Below are positions 12,625 through 24,446 of a DNA stretch of 64,000 nucleotides, in pieces. Below the pieces are notes generated by a model. That model was not told where the DNA came from, ran no database searches, and was given only the letters and a program-made list of their open reading frames with translations. The translations under genes and the position numbers were made by a program. The first letter of the stretch is position 1. Every line of letters begins with the position of its first letter. The stretch spans positions 1,736,001 to 1,800,000 of the forward strand of contig JAMSLZ010000002.1 of the NCBI GenBank assembly GCA_026027325.1. The letters are read 5' to 3'. This DNA comes from Actinomucor elegans. Its lineage: Eukaryota; Mucoromycota; Mucoromycetes; Mucorales; Mucoraceae.

Positions 12625-12777
12625 TCAAACATATCTAAGAAACTCTTTATGTTCTTCATTTAATGTTGGCGGTCGCCCTACATGTCTACCACTACCAGAT
12701 TTTCTTTCAATGAAATTCCTTGGTTCTTTTCCAAAATCACTAATTCGATTATTAGCAGTATGCGATTTGATACTTGG
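12625..12777 (-). mobile_element. Transposase remnant, helix-turn-helix region (IS630/Tc1-mariner type)
   Basis: Reading the minus strand from 12777 gives 50 open codons to a stop at 12625. They contain GKEPRNFIERKSGSG and GRPPTLNEEHKEFL. The 'GRPP.L.eEHkefL' string resembles the linker and second helix-turn-helix of the IS630/Tc1-mariner transposases that are frequent in Mucorales. No DDE catalytic part follows in frame; the next bases continue only after a frameshift (LDMFDKSINSL). I infer a short decayed fragment, not an active element. No inverted repeats could be found around it by eye. Confidence 0.5.
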
Positions 12778-13379
12778 TCTCAGAAAGCTTGGAAGGAACA
12801 CTTAGGTTATAATTTGACAATAGCTATATCATCAAATACAACATAACCTACATAAGAAAGCGTTTGCATTTATTCCATGCCTCTAGTCAATGTCAATTAA
12901 TGATATGTTTTATTTTCATAAATTTCAATTGTTTGTTTGATTTTTATTAATATACATCATGTATAATTTATAAAGTATCAATGATAGCCTAACGCCATGA
13001 AAATAAAACCGAAGACATTATCTTCTCTACAAAGAAAGGGCATGTCTTTCTTAATCTTCCTTACCCTTCAACACCATTTCTTTTATTTTTGTTTTATTTT
13101 TAAAAAAAATCTAATACATTTACCGAATGCTATCTTTCACATATATTGGAACGAATGGATAAAAGAATCAAAACCAATCAAATGCATTAAGAGGAATGAA
13201 TCGTTCAGCCAATGAATGCAAATATACGCACGATTAATAAATATTACCTTGCATTACTGCATCTGTCAAACCTTTGGTTAACTGAAACACGATCTAATGT
13301 ATTATACATCAATGATCAATTGTAAATTTTATGTTGCTTTGTGAAATTAGGTTGTTAATTTCAAAGTATGAGGTTGTCC

Positions 13380-13445
13380 TTATTCCAATGACGCATCTGA
13401 TTAGTATTCCATGTCCAGATTGAGTTGCTACATCTGTTGACCTGT
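13380..13445 (+). repeat. Dispersed degenerate repeat, single unit
   Basis: ACGCATCTGATTAGTATTCC at 13391, followed by ATGTCCAGATTGAGTTGCTA and CATCTGTTGA, is one of the best preserved centres of the repeat family. Confidence 0.6.
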
Positions 13446-13938
13446 CTATTTAATTCCCATTCTTTTCCTCCATTAAATGTCTTTTTTGAACATTTAACCT
13501 TGTTTTGGCAAAATAAAAAGAAATGGTTTATATAAAATCTAGAGGTTGATGATCAATAAGAACTTGGAGGCGGTTATTTCCAAGCTGTGAATAAATCAGA
13601 TCTAGAGCTTATATATATATATATATTTTTTTTTTCAAAGCATTTATTAGTTTTGTATTATTTGTACAATATAAAATCTTTATCAATTCGAATTGAAAGT
13701 TTTGGTTTTCTCTTTGTAAAATAAAGCATTAAGTGGAATAGAATGGGGATAATTTAATGAATTATTTGAGAAAAACTTCTTCGTTTCTCCAATCGAAATA
13801 ATTATAAAGGATTTTAAAGAAAGGCGGATAGAAAAGCTAAAAGAAAAAGAGTTGTAGTGCGATGAATATGAAATTTACTTTGAAAAAGCGTTTGGTTTCT
13901 TTTTTGTATGGGGGGTAATATTTATATATATATAATAT

Positions 13939-14334
13939 TTAAAGTTCTTGAGAAGCACCAGCCTTCTTGGACTTGGTAGGCAACAAAGAGGCGTGGATGT
14001 TGGGAAGAACACCACCTTGAGCGATGGTGACGTGACCGAGAAGCTTGTTCAATTCTTCATCGTTACGGATGGCTAATTGCAAGTGACGAGGGATGATACG
14101 AGACTTCTTGTTGTCACGAGCGGCGTTACCGGCCAATTCGAGGATTTCAGCAGCGAGATATTCGAGGACGGCAGCAAGGTAAACGGGGGCACCAGCACCA
14201 ACACGTTGGGCATAGTTTCCACGACGGAGAAGACGATGGATACGACCAACGGGGAACTGAAGACCAGCCTTAGCTGAACGAGTTTGAGACTTGGAGCCAG
14301 AAGCAGACTTTCCACCAGATTTACCACCAGACAT
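13939..14334 (-). CDS. H2A: Histone H2A, copy 2
   Basis: Intronless, 131 residues, protein identical to H2A copy 1. Compared base by base, the two coding regions (396 bp) differ only at the third position of the Glu codon in the final SQEL motif (GAG in copy 1, GAA here). The flanks are unrelated. It is paired divergently with H2B copy 2 (496 bp between starts), so the pair is inverted relative to the first H2B/H2A pair. A TATA-like element is at about 14411-14420. Confidence 0.98.
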   Translation of the reverse strand: MSGGKSGGKSASGSKSQTRSAKAGLQFPVGRIHRLLRRGNYAQRVGAGAPVYLAAVLEYLAAEILELAGNAARDNKKSRIIPRHLQLAIRNDEELNKLLGHVTIAQGGVLPNIHASLLPTKSKKAGASQEL

Positions 14335-14830
14335 TATGAATATATAGTTTTATGTGTTTTGAGAAAAAAGAAGATCAGCAGGAAGAAGAAGAGCGAATGA
14401 AAAAGTTAATTTATATAAAGGATGCCATTCTCGAAACAAGTCACATATTTTTCGCGTTTTTTCAAAGGAAAGTTTTTTTTTTTTTTTCTTTTTTTTTTTC
14501 ATGTCCTACATGGAAGCATGAAAAAAGAAGCGTGTATATGTAGAGTGAAAATAAAAAAAATTCAATATTTTTTTTAATTGATCATTGTATAGTTAAGCTT
14601 ATGTCTACGTGTCATTACGCGTTTGTTTTCATAGTTGACTATGATGTTTTGACAGTTTTTGAGTTTTTTATGGCACTGATATAGAATAGCCCTAATAAGG
14701 AAACTCGTACTAAGGCTTTCGCAAAAAAAAAAGGGCTGGCTCTGATTCTTATATAAAAGCCAGCAGAATTCTTGCCGTCTCCTCTTTTGTTTTTTGAATT
14801 TTTCCCAATAATCACATACTAAATTTCAAA
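14335..14830. promoter_or_regulatory. Divergent H2A/H2B promoter
   Basis: TATA-like boxes lie at 14411-14420 (H2A, minus strand) and 14750-14758 (TATATAAAA, H2B, about 75 bp before its ATG). ATTCTCGA is at 14427-14434 and TTTCGCGTTTTTT at 14450-14462. The latter is the exact reverse complement of the 13-mer in the first H2B/H2A promoter, and so has the same orientation relative to the H2A gene. T tracts lie at 14475-14500. Confidence 0.6.
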
Positions 14831-15199
14831 ATGGCTCCTAAAGAAACTGTTGCTGGTAAAGCCCCCGCCAAGACCGCTAAGGCCAAGTCTTCTGATAACA
14901 AGAAGAGAAAGGTCACTCGTCGTGAGACCTACTCCTCTTACATCTACAAGGTCTTGAAGCAAGTCCATCCCGATACTGGTATCTCCAACAAGGCCATGTC
15001 CATCTTGAACTCTTTCGTCAACGATATCTTTGAACGTATTGCCTCTGAAGCTTCCAAGTTGGCTGCCTACAACAAGCGTTCCACCATCTCTTCTCGCGAG
15101 ATCCAAACCGCTGTTCGTCTTATCCTTCCTGGTGAACTTGCCAAGCACGCCGTCTCTGAAGGTACCAAGGCTGTCACCAAGTACACTTCCTCCAAATAA
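14831..15199 (+). CDS. H2B: Histone H2B, copy 2 (longer tail)
   Basis: Intronless, 122 residues. The tail [20 protein letters not shown] is lysine/alanine-rich like typical fungal H2B, followed by [20 protein letters not shown] and the same core as copy 1. From RRET to the stop the DNA differs from copy 1 at only two silent positions (GAG/GAA in RET; ACT/ACC in the final YTSSK), while the tails share almost nothing before DNKKRKV. It completes the third divergent histone pair. Confidence 0.97.
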   Translation: MAPKETVAGKAPAKTAKAKSSDNKKRKVTRRETYSSYIYKVLKQVHPDTGISNKAMSILNSFVNDIFERIASEASKLAAYNKRSTISSREIQTAVRLILPGELAKHAVSEGTKAVTKYTSSK

Positions 15200-15689
15200 A
15201 TTGTGTTTCCCTTTATATACTACTTTATTAATGTTAAACGAAACTTCTTTTTCTCTATTATTTCCTATTGATCCCCCCTTCACAAACTTGACCTTTTTTT
15301 GAAAAAAAAACTTTGCATGCAATATAACTACGAATTATATTATCAAAAAACATTGCTATATATACTAAAAATCCCTTCCTTTGTTATATATTCTTGGGAC
15401 ATTTTTTCTGGTTTTTTATAACGTGAAATAAACTGAAATACCTTTATTATATCATGCTATATATATATATATATGCTTTGTACAAGTTACTTTAAAGATA
15501 TAATAGATATTTGAGTGAAATTAAATACGTCTCAGCGCGTGTTAAGCCTGTAGAGGCATTGTCTTGAATCTGCTTGGTATAGATATTAAGCTTGTTGAAA
15601 TATAAGCTCATCGGTTCTAATATGGACATTATAATTTATTCGAAGTTTCAGCTCGAAATCTAGTTTATTTATTAAAATCTGTTCTCCAG

Positions 15690-15990
15690 CAAAATGTTCC
15701 AGCAGTAGATATAGCAGCTCATTCTGAGTATGGAATATTTGTAGAATACGATATTTGACCGAGATCGGCCAAGAGATCGGTAGATCATCGGATCTCAGGT
15801 TATAGAAATGGATACAATGCATTTCCAATGATTAGCAAAATATAGTATATTAATTGTAATGCAATTAAACAAAGATCAGGATAAATGTAGTAGCTCGTTC
15901 TGAGCCTAAGATATTAATATGAAGCAACATTCGATTGAGATAAGTTTAGAGATCTATATATCATTAAATTCTAGATTACATGTACTAGTG
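15690..15990 (-). repeat. Dispersed degenerate repeat, two units
   Basis: Two reverse units about 178 bp apart (cores near 15743 and 15921). The first keeps GCAGCTCATTCTGAGTATGG and TGACCGAGATCGGCC; the second keeps GTAGCTCGTTCTGAG and GAGATCTATATATCATT. The cluster abuts the truncated end of the S28 peptidase remnant. Confidence 0.65.
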
Positions 15991-15999
15991 TCTCTAATA

Positions 16000-16347
16000 G
16001 TACCTTCACCATTATTATTCACTTTGTAAATCGTGTTAATAACGTATCATTTACATTGATAATTACTTATAAATAATAGGTTCATTCTTTCGATAATGGT
16101 CTGTATTAATCCAGTACCTGTTGATAAAAGTACTGTTGCCTCCAATCATCTTATTGAAGTGATTCAAGGGCATATCCATAGTAAAAGATCCATAATTTTC
16201 AATGAGTGGGTTTTTGGTGCATAGCTTTGGCAGATCTTGATTACTTGTCGGCAATTGTCTATGTCTGTTTATAGACAAGTAGGGAAATCGGAAGATGAAT
16301 GCAAAACCAATCAAAAAGAATAGAGAGATCAAATTCAAGTTGACCAT
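16000..16347 (-). pseudogene. Broken serine carboxypeptidase S28 gene, 5' fragment
   Basis: The ORF starting at 16347 encodes a hydrophobic signal-like segment (MVNLNLISLFFLIGFAFIF), a spacer, and then MPLNHFNKMIGGNSTFINRY and WINTDHYRKNEPIIY. This matches the conserved start of the mature S28 (Pro-Xaa carboxypeptidase/DPP-II) family, where 'QPLDHFN....TFkQRYWvn..yykpggPvflyigGEG' is typical. After a stop, a trace of N-N-G-E-G-T can be read at about 16000-16016, where the family has GGEG. Nothing of the remaining ~400 residues, including the Ser-Asp-His triad, is found; instead the repeat array begins at 15990. I infer a truncated, non-functional gene. Intact members are secreted or vacuolar acid peptidases. 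Confidence 0.6.
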
Positions 16348-18540
16348 GAAAGAAGAGGGGGAAATAGACTGATTGTTTCTATAGCCCGAACTCCGTTTAA
16401 GTATTACCTTCCTGAACTACTTCTTTTGCTTATGAAACAAATAATGGACTGTCTGTAGCATAATATAAAAAATAGGCATCAAATCCATATCAATTATTAA
16501 AAACATATTAAATTTGCGTAGTAGACGCGAACCTTTGGCATTGCACCTAGAATAAACTCTGAGATCCAATATTCAACAAGCTTTATATCAACATAATATA
16601 TCTGTATCAAGATCAGTTTGATTGGACTTGTTTTTTTGTTTTTGTTTATACAGCTCATCTTGTAATGATTTAAGTTAGAGAATTAGTTCCATTTATGAAT
16701 CAGCAGGTGTTGACCATTAGCAAAAGATACTATAATGGTAAGTTCAGTAGTCAAGTGTTTCAGCCAATGGTTCAGATATCTGAATGGGGCTATCACATGC
16801 ATGAAGTATAGAATAAAGACTATGTCAAAGATTTGCATATTCAGAAGAAACCGAAAGCTCGTATTATACTGTGTAATTTTTCAAGGTGCTCTAATTGGCC
16901 AGACGATCAGGCATATCGTGTAATAGAACAAATAATAGAGTCCCATGAAACGAAGTCTCGAAGAGATATGGCAACAATTGAAATCGTAAAGCTGAACACG
17001 TAGAAAGATTTTACAGAATCAACCTATCCCCTGAGCCTTTCAATTGTGTTCTCCTACAAAGAGGGGCTTCCTCTCTGTGGCTTGCATCTGATAAATAAAT
17101 AGGTATAAAAAAAAGAACACTTAGTGTGATAGGTGTTTACTATTTTATTTAATCGAACGCATCTTCTTTTCAAGAAATCAGCGAATTAGTAGAAATACTT
17201 TAGTTAAATAAACATGATTGGTATTATAAAGGATCTGCTGCTAATTACGAGAAGGCTACAATTTTCTGCAAGCAAAATTCACAGATAAAGTGCATATAAC
17301 AATCGATCATGCAAAGATTACAACCCTAATAAAAAGTTTGATATATCCTCTACTTGGATAATAATCGTGTCATATTTAAGTATATGCTTTAAAATAGCAA
17401 GAAACAAGTCAATAGACTAGTAATAAAGATAAAAAAAAATGTTACAGAATCAAAAAGGGCGTATAAAAGTGCTAATAAAGCTCGCTAGATGCCTGGTAGT
17501 TGTACTAAGTCTGGCGATCAAGGTATATTCTAGCTTACATTTAATGATTAATTTCCTCTTTTACATAGAAAGTGACATTATCTACTCTTGCCTCTCAATA
17601 TCTCTGAACTGTTAAAAGCTCATAATTTGCATTCCATTTTAAAACACCATATACTAATTACATATTTAATGGATTCAGTTGCCCATGCTGGACGCATATT
17701 AGTCATCAGATTCGACATTAAAAGGAAGTCTGTCGAGAAACGTAGAGATGTTAAAAATGGTCCAAATTCAGTAGAGTCTCAAGCCTATGTTCTAAAACAA
17801 CTTTTTTGTGCATCATAAAGACAGTATTTTAGAGACATAATCTATTAATCATGCAAGTTTAATATACTGACAAGTATATGATACTACTTTCCTTGAAGTT
17901 CATTACATATATGAAATACCTGGATTATATCTGAATTTCTATAAAACCTTCAATTGATAGGAATTTTGCATAATTGGATATTGTGTCCAAACAATTGTTT
18001 TCATCGAAAGGTAATCCAATTTTCTCTTATTTTGACAGAGCCCATAGAACCAGCATTCAAACTATTAATAACCAATAAAAACTATAATCGCCATAATAGC
18101 AATGCTTGATTCCCTTTGCAATTCACTGAAAATGGGGCAAGTATTAAAGCTGTAATTGCTCAACATAGGGGAGACAATTAGTGTTTTTTTGCCAAGGCAT
18201 TTATTGCGCACTGTTGTAACAATAATCGATATATGATCTAAACTATTGAAGTACGCTTAGTTGGCAGATATTTACAACATGCAATAGCTCACGAAGCGAC
18301 TTCATTTATCAATATAAGAATAGATATTAATGACAATTAGCTTTCAAAGTAAAAATGAGGTTTTCACTGCAATACACATGTTAGTCATTTCCCTTTACAT
18401 GCAACCCTCAATACAAATTCAGTCACAATAAAACAATACCGTTTATAACAATGAGTTTTTTATGCTTTTTATTCTTTTCAAAGAAAAAGGATTCACGTTT
18501 CATTTTATAAGTTGGTTATAAAACAGAGAGAGAAAGTTGC

Positions 18541-19202
18541 TTAAGCGATGAGCTCAACGACACCACCAGCAGCCTTAATCTTCTTCTCGGCGAGGCGAGA
18601 GACGAAACGAGTGCGGACAATGACAGGTTGAGAGATGGTACCCTTGGCCAAAACCTTACCGTAACCCTTTTTTTCATAACATGTGTCAATAAATTTCAGA
18701 TTATGCTTTCAACTTTTTGTTAATTTACCTTTTGGAGGGCATCGATGACGGGAACCTTTTCAGTGTTCTTGTATTGTTCACGAACACCTTCACCGGCAAG
18801 AGTCCAGATCTTGTCAAGGTTGACAACAGGACGCCAGTTGACATTGTTCTTCAAATGGAATTGACGCATACCGACCTTACCAAAGTAACCAGGATGGTAT
18901 TTATCCATGTTGATACGGTGATGATGTTGACCACCAGCAAGACCACGACCACCAGGATGCTTTCTGTGCTTACCTATTCAATGCACGCATAATTAGTTGA
19001 TTGTCAATAGTTTTATCGTTGCAATGTTGTAAATTTACCAACACGACCGTGACCGGCGGAAACGTGTCCACGCTTCTTTCTGTTGTGGTGAAGTCTAGTA
19101 GGCTAAAAAAAAACGGGTTGATTAATATGCCATCTTACTTGAATGGATGGTCCCTGTTTATCGATGATGAAACTGGGCTGCTTTAGATGGATTATTTACC
19201 AT
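18541..19202 (-). CDS. RPL28: 60S ribosomal protein uL15 (L27a/L28)
   Basis: Exons 19202-19200 (ATG only), 19102-19039, 18973-18729 and 18666-18541 total 438 nt, 145 residues, against 148-149 in human and yeast. Reading: M, then [60 protein letters not shown], and the C-terminal [20 protein letters not shown]. These blocks are diagnostic for eukaryotic uL15, a large-subunit protein near the tRNA exit region. The start codon forms an exon of exactly three coding bases, followed by GTAAAT, the same architecture as CWC15. The downstream strand has a pyrimidine-rich leader and AT-rich promoter with no clear TATA box. Confidence 0.96.
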
Positions 19203-21149
19203 GGCTTAAAATGCTTTACTGGATAGAGAGGGATTAATCAATTTTGCCTAGTGAGCTTATTTTACCCATTCAGTGAAAATGAAGTGAGAGAAGCTTATTT
19301 CCGGCGATGCTGCATGTTCGGTCCGGACTGTTTAATTTACTGCTGCTTTTATAGCTATGCATACATCATTGGACAACGGAGAATGAACATGTTAATCCTC
19401 CTCATTTTACGGTAATCACGAGTATTTGCCGTGATAAAAAAAAAAGAGAAAAAGAAACTATTAATATACAAAATAGACCATGCTACACGAAACTGTACTA
19501 CTGGACATCTAAGTTGCTTTAGAGGCTGTTAAAAAAATGATTTAATGGAATACCACCACTCCGGGATATCTTTGATTTCTATTAACAAACATTCCTTCCG
19601 AATAATATTACGATGTTTTTAATTTCATGTTTAATACCAGAGTTACCAATACATACAATATTTATCATATTAATAAGAAATCATTATAAACAAGTCTTGA
19701 TAAGTGTGTGGTATTAACTAGACGCATTTGTACCGCCCAGGCTAGATCAGAAAAAAAGTAGAGCCTAAATATCTCTTTAAGATTAAGGGAAAAAAAGCAA
19801 AAGAAAGAATGAAGTCGACAGGGCATTAGCATTTAACTGTATAGGCTTTTGAGGAAAACCAATCTAAAAGGTATGAGCTTAAGGAAAAGTGAGACTGAAA
19901 GGGATCAAGTTCTTAGAAAATGGTACATAGAGTGAGTCAACGAAAAAAAAAAACTAGGAAGGATGGTATCAAAATTTTGAGATTCTTTTTAGTAGATAAC
20001 TGTTTTAGAAAGTATAGCAATGGTCTTCAATTGTTGCCGGTATTGGTGTGCACCAATGTATATCAAAACAGCTGATGATATGCTGCATGAAGAGAAAGTA
20101 GAATGGGCGTTGAGGGCACGAACGAAATGAACCACTGGGTAATCAGCCTAAGCACCAGCATATGCCATTTACTTATATTTATTAATCAAGTATGCGTACA
20201 AACCCAATAGTATATTTCACGGTATAAAAACTAATTGCTATTCCTAGTAATTGATCCATCTATATCTTTGTTAAAAAAAACTTTTTTCTAGAAGTACTTT
20301 GATGACTCGATTATTTTATATAAATTAAATACCAAAAAATTACAAGCAAATGCACTCAAATATATTAGACCTAATGCATTACTAGTTTATACCTCAAAAA
20401 TGTTTTCCTCACACTACAAAAAAAATGGACCTTACTGATTCTTCAGTTATCAATATCAGCTAATTCGAATTTAATATCATATCTACTGATCAACACATAG
20501 TTAAAATGCACCAATACATTTATTAAACTATTGTTTAATCGATGAAGTATACATATGCTGTATTTTAGCGACGTGCTGTAAATTACTCCCACTTTATGTG
20601 TCGTAAATGTAGTGATCTACATATCTTGCTTCGACTTATCTTGGTCAAAACTCGTATCGGATTAGCGCGTTGCCCTTGTTCACATAAACTGAAATATCTA
20701 TTATAGCCTAAGGCTAGTTGCACTATAATTAATAAATTATACTTATCAAGAATTGGCCATGAGTTGCAACTTTTTTCATTCGAATTTTATCCTTAAATCT
20801 GTAGATCTCTCCATCAATCTCGGTCAAATATTACAATTAAAAGTTAGTTTATACTCAGAAGAAATCGTTATATCTATGAGATTTTTTTTTTTTTTTTTTT
20901 TTGAATTGCAGTATAACCAATATATTGTAGTAATCAATAGTTAACTGTAAATTGCATACATTCGATCAATATAGATCTAAAGATCAATAATAGTTCTCTC
21001 GGATGATCCCTGCCAAATAATCCATCCGATTACCATTTCATTATCAGAATGAACTGCTGTGTCTATTAAAATATAAACAATAATGCTCATGGAAAACATG
21101 TATAAATGAAAAATCGAATATCTAGATTTTCTATCAGTGATGCATTTAT

Positions 21150-21189
<40 letters not shown>

Positions 21190-21616
21190 GTAATGAATAG
21201 ATACCTCGCATTGTTCGTGCACAGAAAAAGTAATTATTCGATAGACAACGGTTAATGTTATTCAGCTGATGGTAAACTCACGGCTTTAGCCGTTGAGCCA
21301 ATTGTAAATATATCACACCCCTAAGGCGTTACACGGGTATTTATAAGTTACAAGTTACAGAAATCGCAACATTCACAATTGGCAAGATAGTTTTGTTTTG
21401 ACACGATTACAGTTAGAGGATTTCAGACATGACCACAGACTTGGTTATTCCAAATACAACTTGAGTTACGTTTTTTCTTCTTCTTTGTATTCTTTTTTCT
21501 TTATTCAAAAAGCTGTCATATAAATTGTATGTACATATAAAAGAAGAGGTATAAAAAAGAAGTTCAATTCTTTGTAAATGCGGTATGTACTGTGTGTATC
21601 TTGTAGGCAACTGGTG
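19203..21616. other. Gene-free gap with repeats and long T tracts
   Basis: It runs from the uL15 promoter to the 3' end of the Myb/SANT-like gene. It contains repeat units between 20600 and 21065 (own entry), a T tract of about 20 at 20883-20902 and one of 36 at 21153-21188. No coding region is supported; the ORF at 20977-21222 is built on the T tract read as lysines. Confidence 0.6.
20600..21065 (+). repeat. Dispersed degenerate repeat, about three units
   Basis: Forward units with cores near 20654 (CTCGTATCGGATTAGCG), about 20831 (GATCTCTCCATCAATCTCGG upstream) and 21022 (CCATCCGATTACC, followed by CAGAATGAACTGCTGTGTCT). Spacing is about 180-190 bp. Each of the last two units lies next to a long T tract. 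Confidence 0.6.
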
Positions 21617-22581
21617 TTAGTCCGACTTGGTTGCAGTTGCTGCTGGAATAGGCGTATCGCGCTTTAACTTTTGCAGTTCAATTTCTAATCTCAATTGTTC
21701 TAATTTCATTTCTTGCATACGCTCTTGATGATTCATCTTCTTGAGTTCCAGTTCCAGCTCCATCGTTCTCAATCGCTTCTCTTCAGTGTCTTCAGCAAAA
21801 GACTGCTGTTGTGCAATATGGCTATAAAAGATGATTAGCTTGATGGATATTTGAGAGATGCTTGTATATTACCCGTTGTAAGAAGTACTTGGTTGATTAC
21901 GTCTTTTTTTCTTCATAGCACTATCAGGGGCCAATAACATCGTGCTAGTACCTGGAAGTCTTTTGCTATTATAAGGAAGTCTTTCTTCCTGCTGCTGCTG
22001 CTGATGTTGTTGATGGTTTAAAGTAGGTGAAGATGGTCCACTTGTCATGTGAGATGGTTCAGGTTTCATGATGATTAAATCTAGTTGGGTTGATCCATCA
22101 TGTTCTGCAGGGGCAATAGTACTTGGTTGCACAGCAGAGGATTCTCCAGAGTCGAATATAGACTTACAGCGATCATAATATGGGAACTCTTTAAACATTT
22201 TCTCTAAATAAAACGTGATATTAGCAATAAGTTTGTTAAAACGTTTTACTGCTATGTACCTCTCACATTATTGATAGTATTTGGTTCAGCAGATGTCAAG
22301 TTTCCGTTCCATATTTTGAAGCGAGACTCTAACCATCTTACCTTAAACTTGATGGCTTCATGATACATGACGTTCTTGAATACTTGTTCTGCTACTCTTT
22401 TCGAATAACCAGACTTATTTTCCTTCCATTTACCATAGTGACCCGGTTGTTCCAAATCACTTAACAAAAGTCCGACGTCTTCTTCTTTCCACTGTACATA
22501 TCTTCTTGAGGGCTCAGGGGTGGAGGAAATAGTCGGTAAACTTGGCTCTACAGATTCTGCCATGAAGGAATGTGTTGACAT
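21617..22581 (-). CDS. Myb/SANT-like DNA-binding domain protein
   Basis: Exons 22581-22260, 22203-21873 and 21821-21617 total 858 nt, 285 residues. Residues ~28-110 (RYVQWKEEDVGLLLSDLEQP, YSKRVAEQVFKNV, KFKVRWLESRFKIWN) form the tri-helical Myb/SANT-like fold, with the spaced Trp residues seen in the expanded Mucorales family. A Ser/Pro/Gln-rich middle follows, then KKKRR (possible nuclear signal) and a C-terminal coiled coil (LRTMELELELKKMNHQERM, LEQLRLEIELQKLK). That layout, DNA-binding head plus dimerising coiled coil, suggests a transcription factor or a domesticated transposon-derived DNA-binding protein. Targets are unknown. Confidence 0.75.
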
Positions 22582-24446
22582 TAACCTGAAGCGCTGGTAT
22601 AAAAAATAAAATAAAATAAAAAGTAAAAAGAAATGGAAAAAAGAAAATGTTGGAAATAAGAAAGTTTGAACTTATAAAGTACGAATTCTACAATTCACAG
22701 TTGGAGGAAAAGTTTTCTCATTTCCTTAGCCAATCATGCTTCACAAACGGAATACCCTTCTTTTTTCTCGAGATGCGGGTTCAGTCATTGAAGAAGCGAT
22801 ATTCTGATACACGAATTCTTGATTAATACTTATACATAGAGAGACGCGTAAGAATCACTTTTCATACGAAAACTAATTGGTTTTAGTTTATTTTATTTTA
22901 TTTTTAATTCTCGTTCTTAAAGTTAGAAATAAGAATTTTTTTAATAGGACATACCGAAAAGCGATTTTCGTTAACACGTACTTGGAAGTTATTCATTAAC
23001 GCATATCTTTTATTATTACTATTATTATTATTATTACTATTATTCATTTAAGAGTTTCTAGCTGTCTTTTAAGCGGAATGTTACTCTTGATCTTGAAATT
23101 AACGGATCTTCGGGATAACTTGAGATATAGTTCTTATCTACAAGCCTATTAACTATATAAAATATCATAAATCTCTTGATCTACAATTGATAAAGCTATT
23201 ACTCCTCTCCCTTCTCTGTCAGATACACGTGCTGATACTCTGTATTAATAACCTGTCTTCGCTATTTATTATATTTGTCTTGCAGGCGGAGTCCTACTTG
23301 ACAGAAGCATTCATCAAGCCATAGGTAAATTGTTCGGCATGGGTAGCCGTCACTCTATCCTTCATTCAAAGGGACTCTTTACAATCAAATGATCGACAGT
23401 AAAATACATGATCAAGGAGCCATCTCATGTACTTAACAAGAGTAGGGTACCTCATCTATATATAACATGCAAGAGCTAATGCGTTCTAACTTTATATCGC
23501 GCACATACAGTGAATGTAATCTATCTAAACCCACGTTTTTACAGTCTATTACAAGATCTGAAACTTTCTATAATCTCATTGTAACCAAAACCAAAAGGAT
23601 GGTAGTAATACAGATAGAGTTGGACCGCTCAAATGTAAAACTTGGAGTTGATTTTACAAAATCATACGATTTTTTTCTTTGAGCTTCCACGAAGCTACAA
23701 TGATCGCCCAACATCCATTCTTTCTTGAGCTAGTCAAATCGATCCAGAAACCCGCATTTTGACGAAAATATGTCCCTATAGCGAAAGCTTTCAAAGTAAA
23801 CTCTCTTGACTAATAAGAATACGGGTGAACTATACACCACAATCAAGTTCTGGTACCTTATTGTGCAAGAAGGTACTACAGTGATCAAGGACTCGGTTAG
23901 TGAGTATGTGGAACAGTAATTTAATATAATTTGCGTCTTCTTGGAACATGTCATCGTGTAATCTCGTTTTGCGCTGAGTGAAATCAATCCGCAAGTCGAT
24001 TATATCTATGGTGCCTTATTTTCTTTCTGCAAGTAATGATCATGATTGTCAGTTTATTGGAAAGAGCACATCTTGCCCTGTATCTTGGCATGGGAAATCA
24101 CGAATTTATTTCGGGCCGCTGCTGTTCTAGACGCGCACCCTTTGTAATATTTAAAGAACATGGCTTTTCTTTTCTCAATTAAATACAACTTTTTATGAAC
24201 ACGGTTACTACTCATAAAGGTTATATCTAAGCCATCTCTTTTTGTTCAACACATCAAGACTAATAGGCTTGACCCCCTTCCCCCCCCCCCTCTCCAAAAT
24301 AACTACGCTTGTGGTGGTGATTGATTGCACTGGAGCATAATGGTTACCTAAAGCCCGCGCTATTTGAAATAAACTGCCCCACCACCGCTACTACCAAACC
24401 ATCAGCCTGCATCTGTATCTTTCTGTTTCACTTGCAAACTATCATA
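22582..24446. other. Gap with possible decayed coding pieces
   Basis: No intact gene. Short coding-like stretches interrupted by stops can be read on the plus strand: at 23280-23400 (GGVLLDRSIHQAIGKLFGMG ... then stop), at 23467-23682 (71 codons), at about 23700-23760 (MIAQHPFFLELVKSIQKPAF then stop) and at 23815-23920 (YTTIKFWYLIVQEGTTVIKD ... then stop) in another frame. Together they look like one or more degraded genes or transposon parts, but I cannot assign a family. A run of ten C lies near 24281-24290. Confidence 0.4.

Larger units (their letters stand above)
10971..13938. other. Long gene-free gap inside the histone cluster
   Basis: It runs between H4 and H2A copy 2. It contains single repeat units near 12100 and 13393, a (TC)n microsatellite at 12280-12303, a (TA)n run near 13613-13626 and a transposase remnant at 12625-12777 (own entry). 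Around 11176-11397 the minus strand has open stretches in more than one frame (for example ...FKERIMERITNN then stop), which may be a decayed exon or transposon piece, but I cannot name it. Confidence 0.55.
15200..18540. other. Long repeat-rich gap with gene remnants
   Basis: It contains a repeat cluster (15690-15990) and a broken S28 peptidase gene (16000-16347), both with their own entries. The rest is AT-rich. ORFs at 16735-16923 (+) and 17588-17818 (+) lack recognisable domains, good start contexts and splice-site partners, and I do not call them genes. A (TA)n run lies near 15460-15474. Confidence 0.55.
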
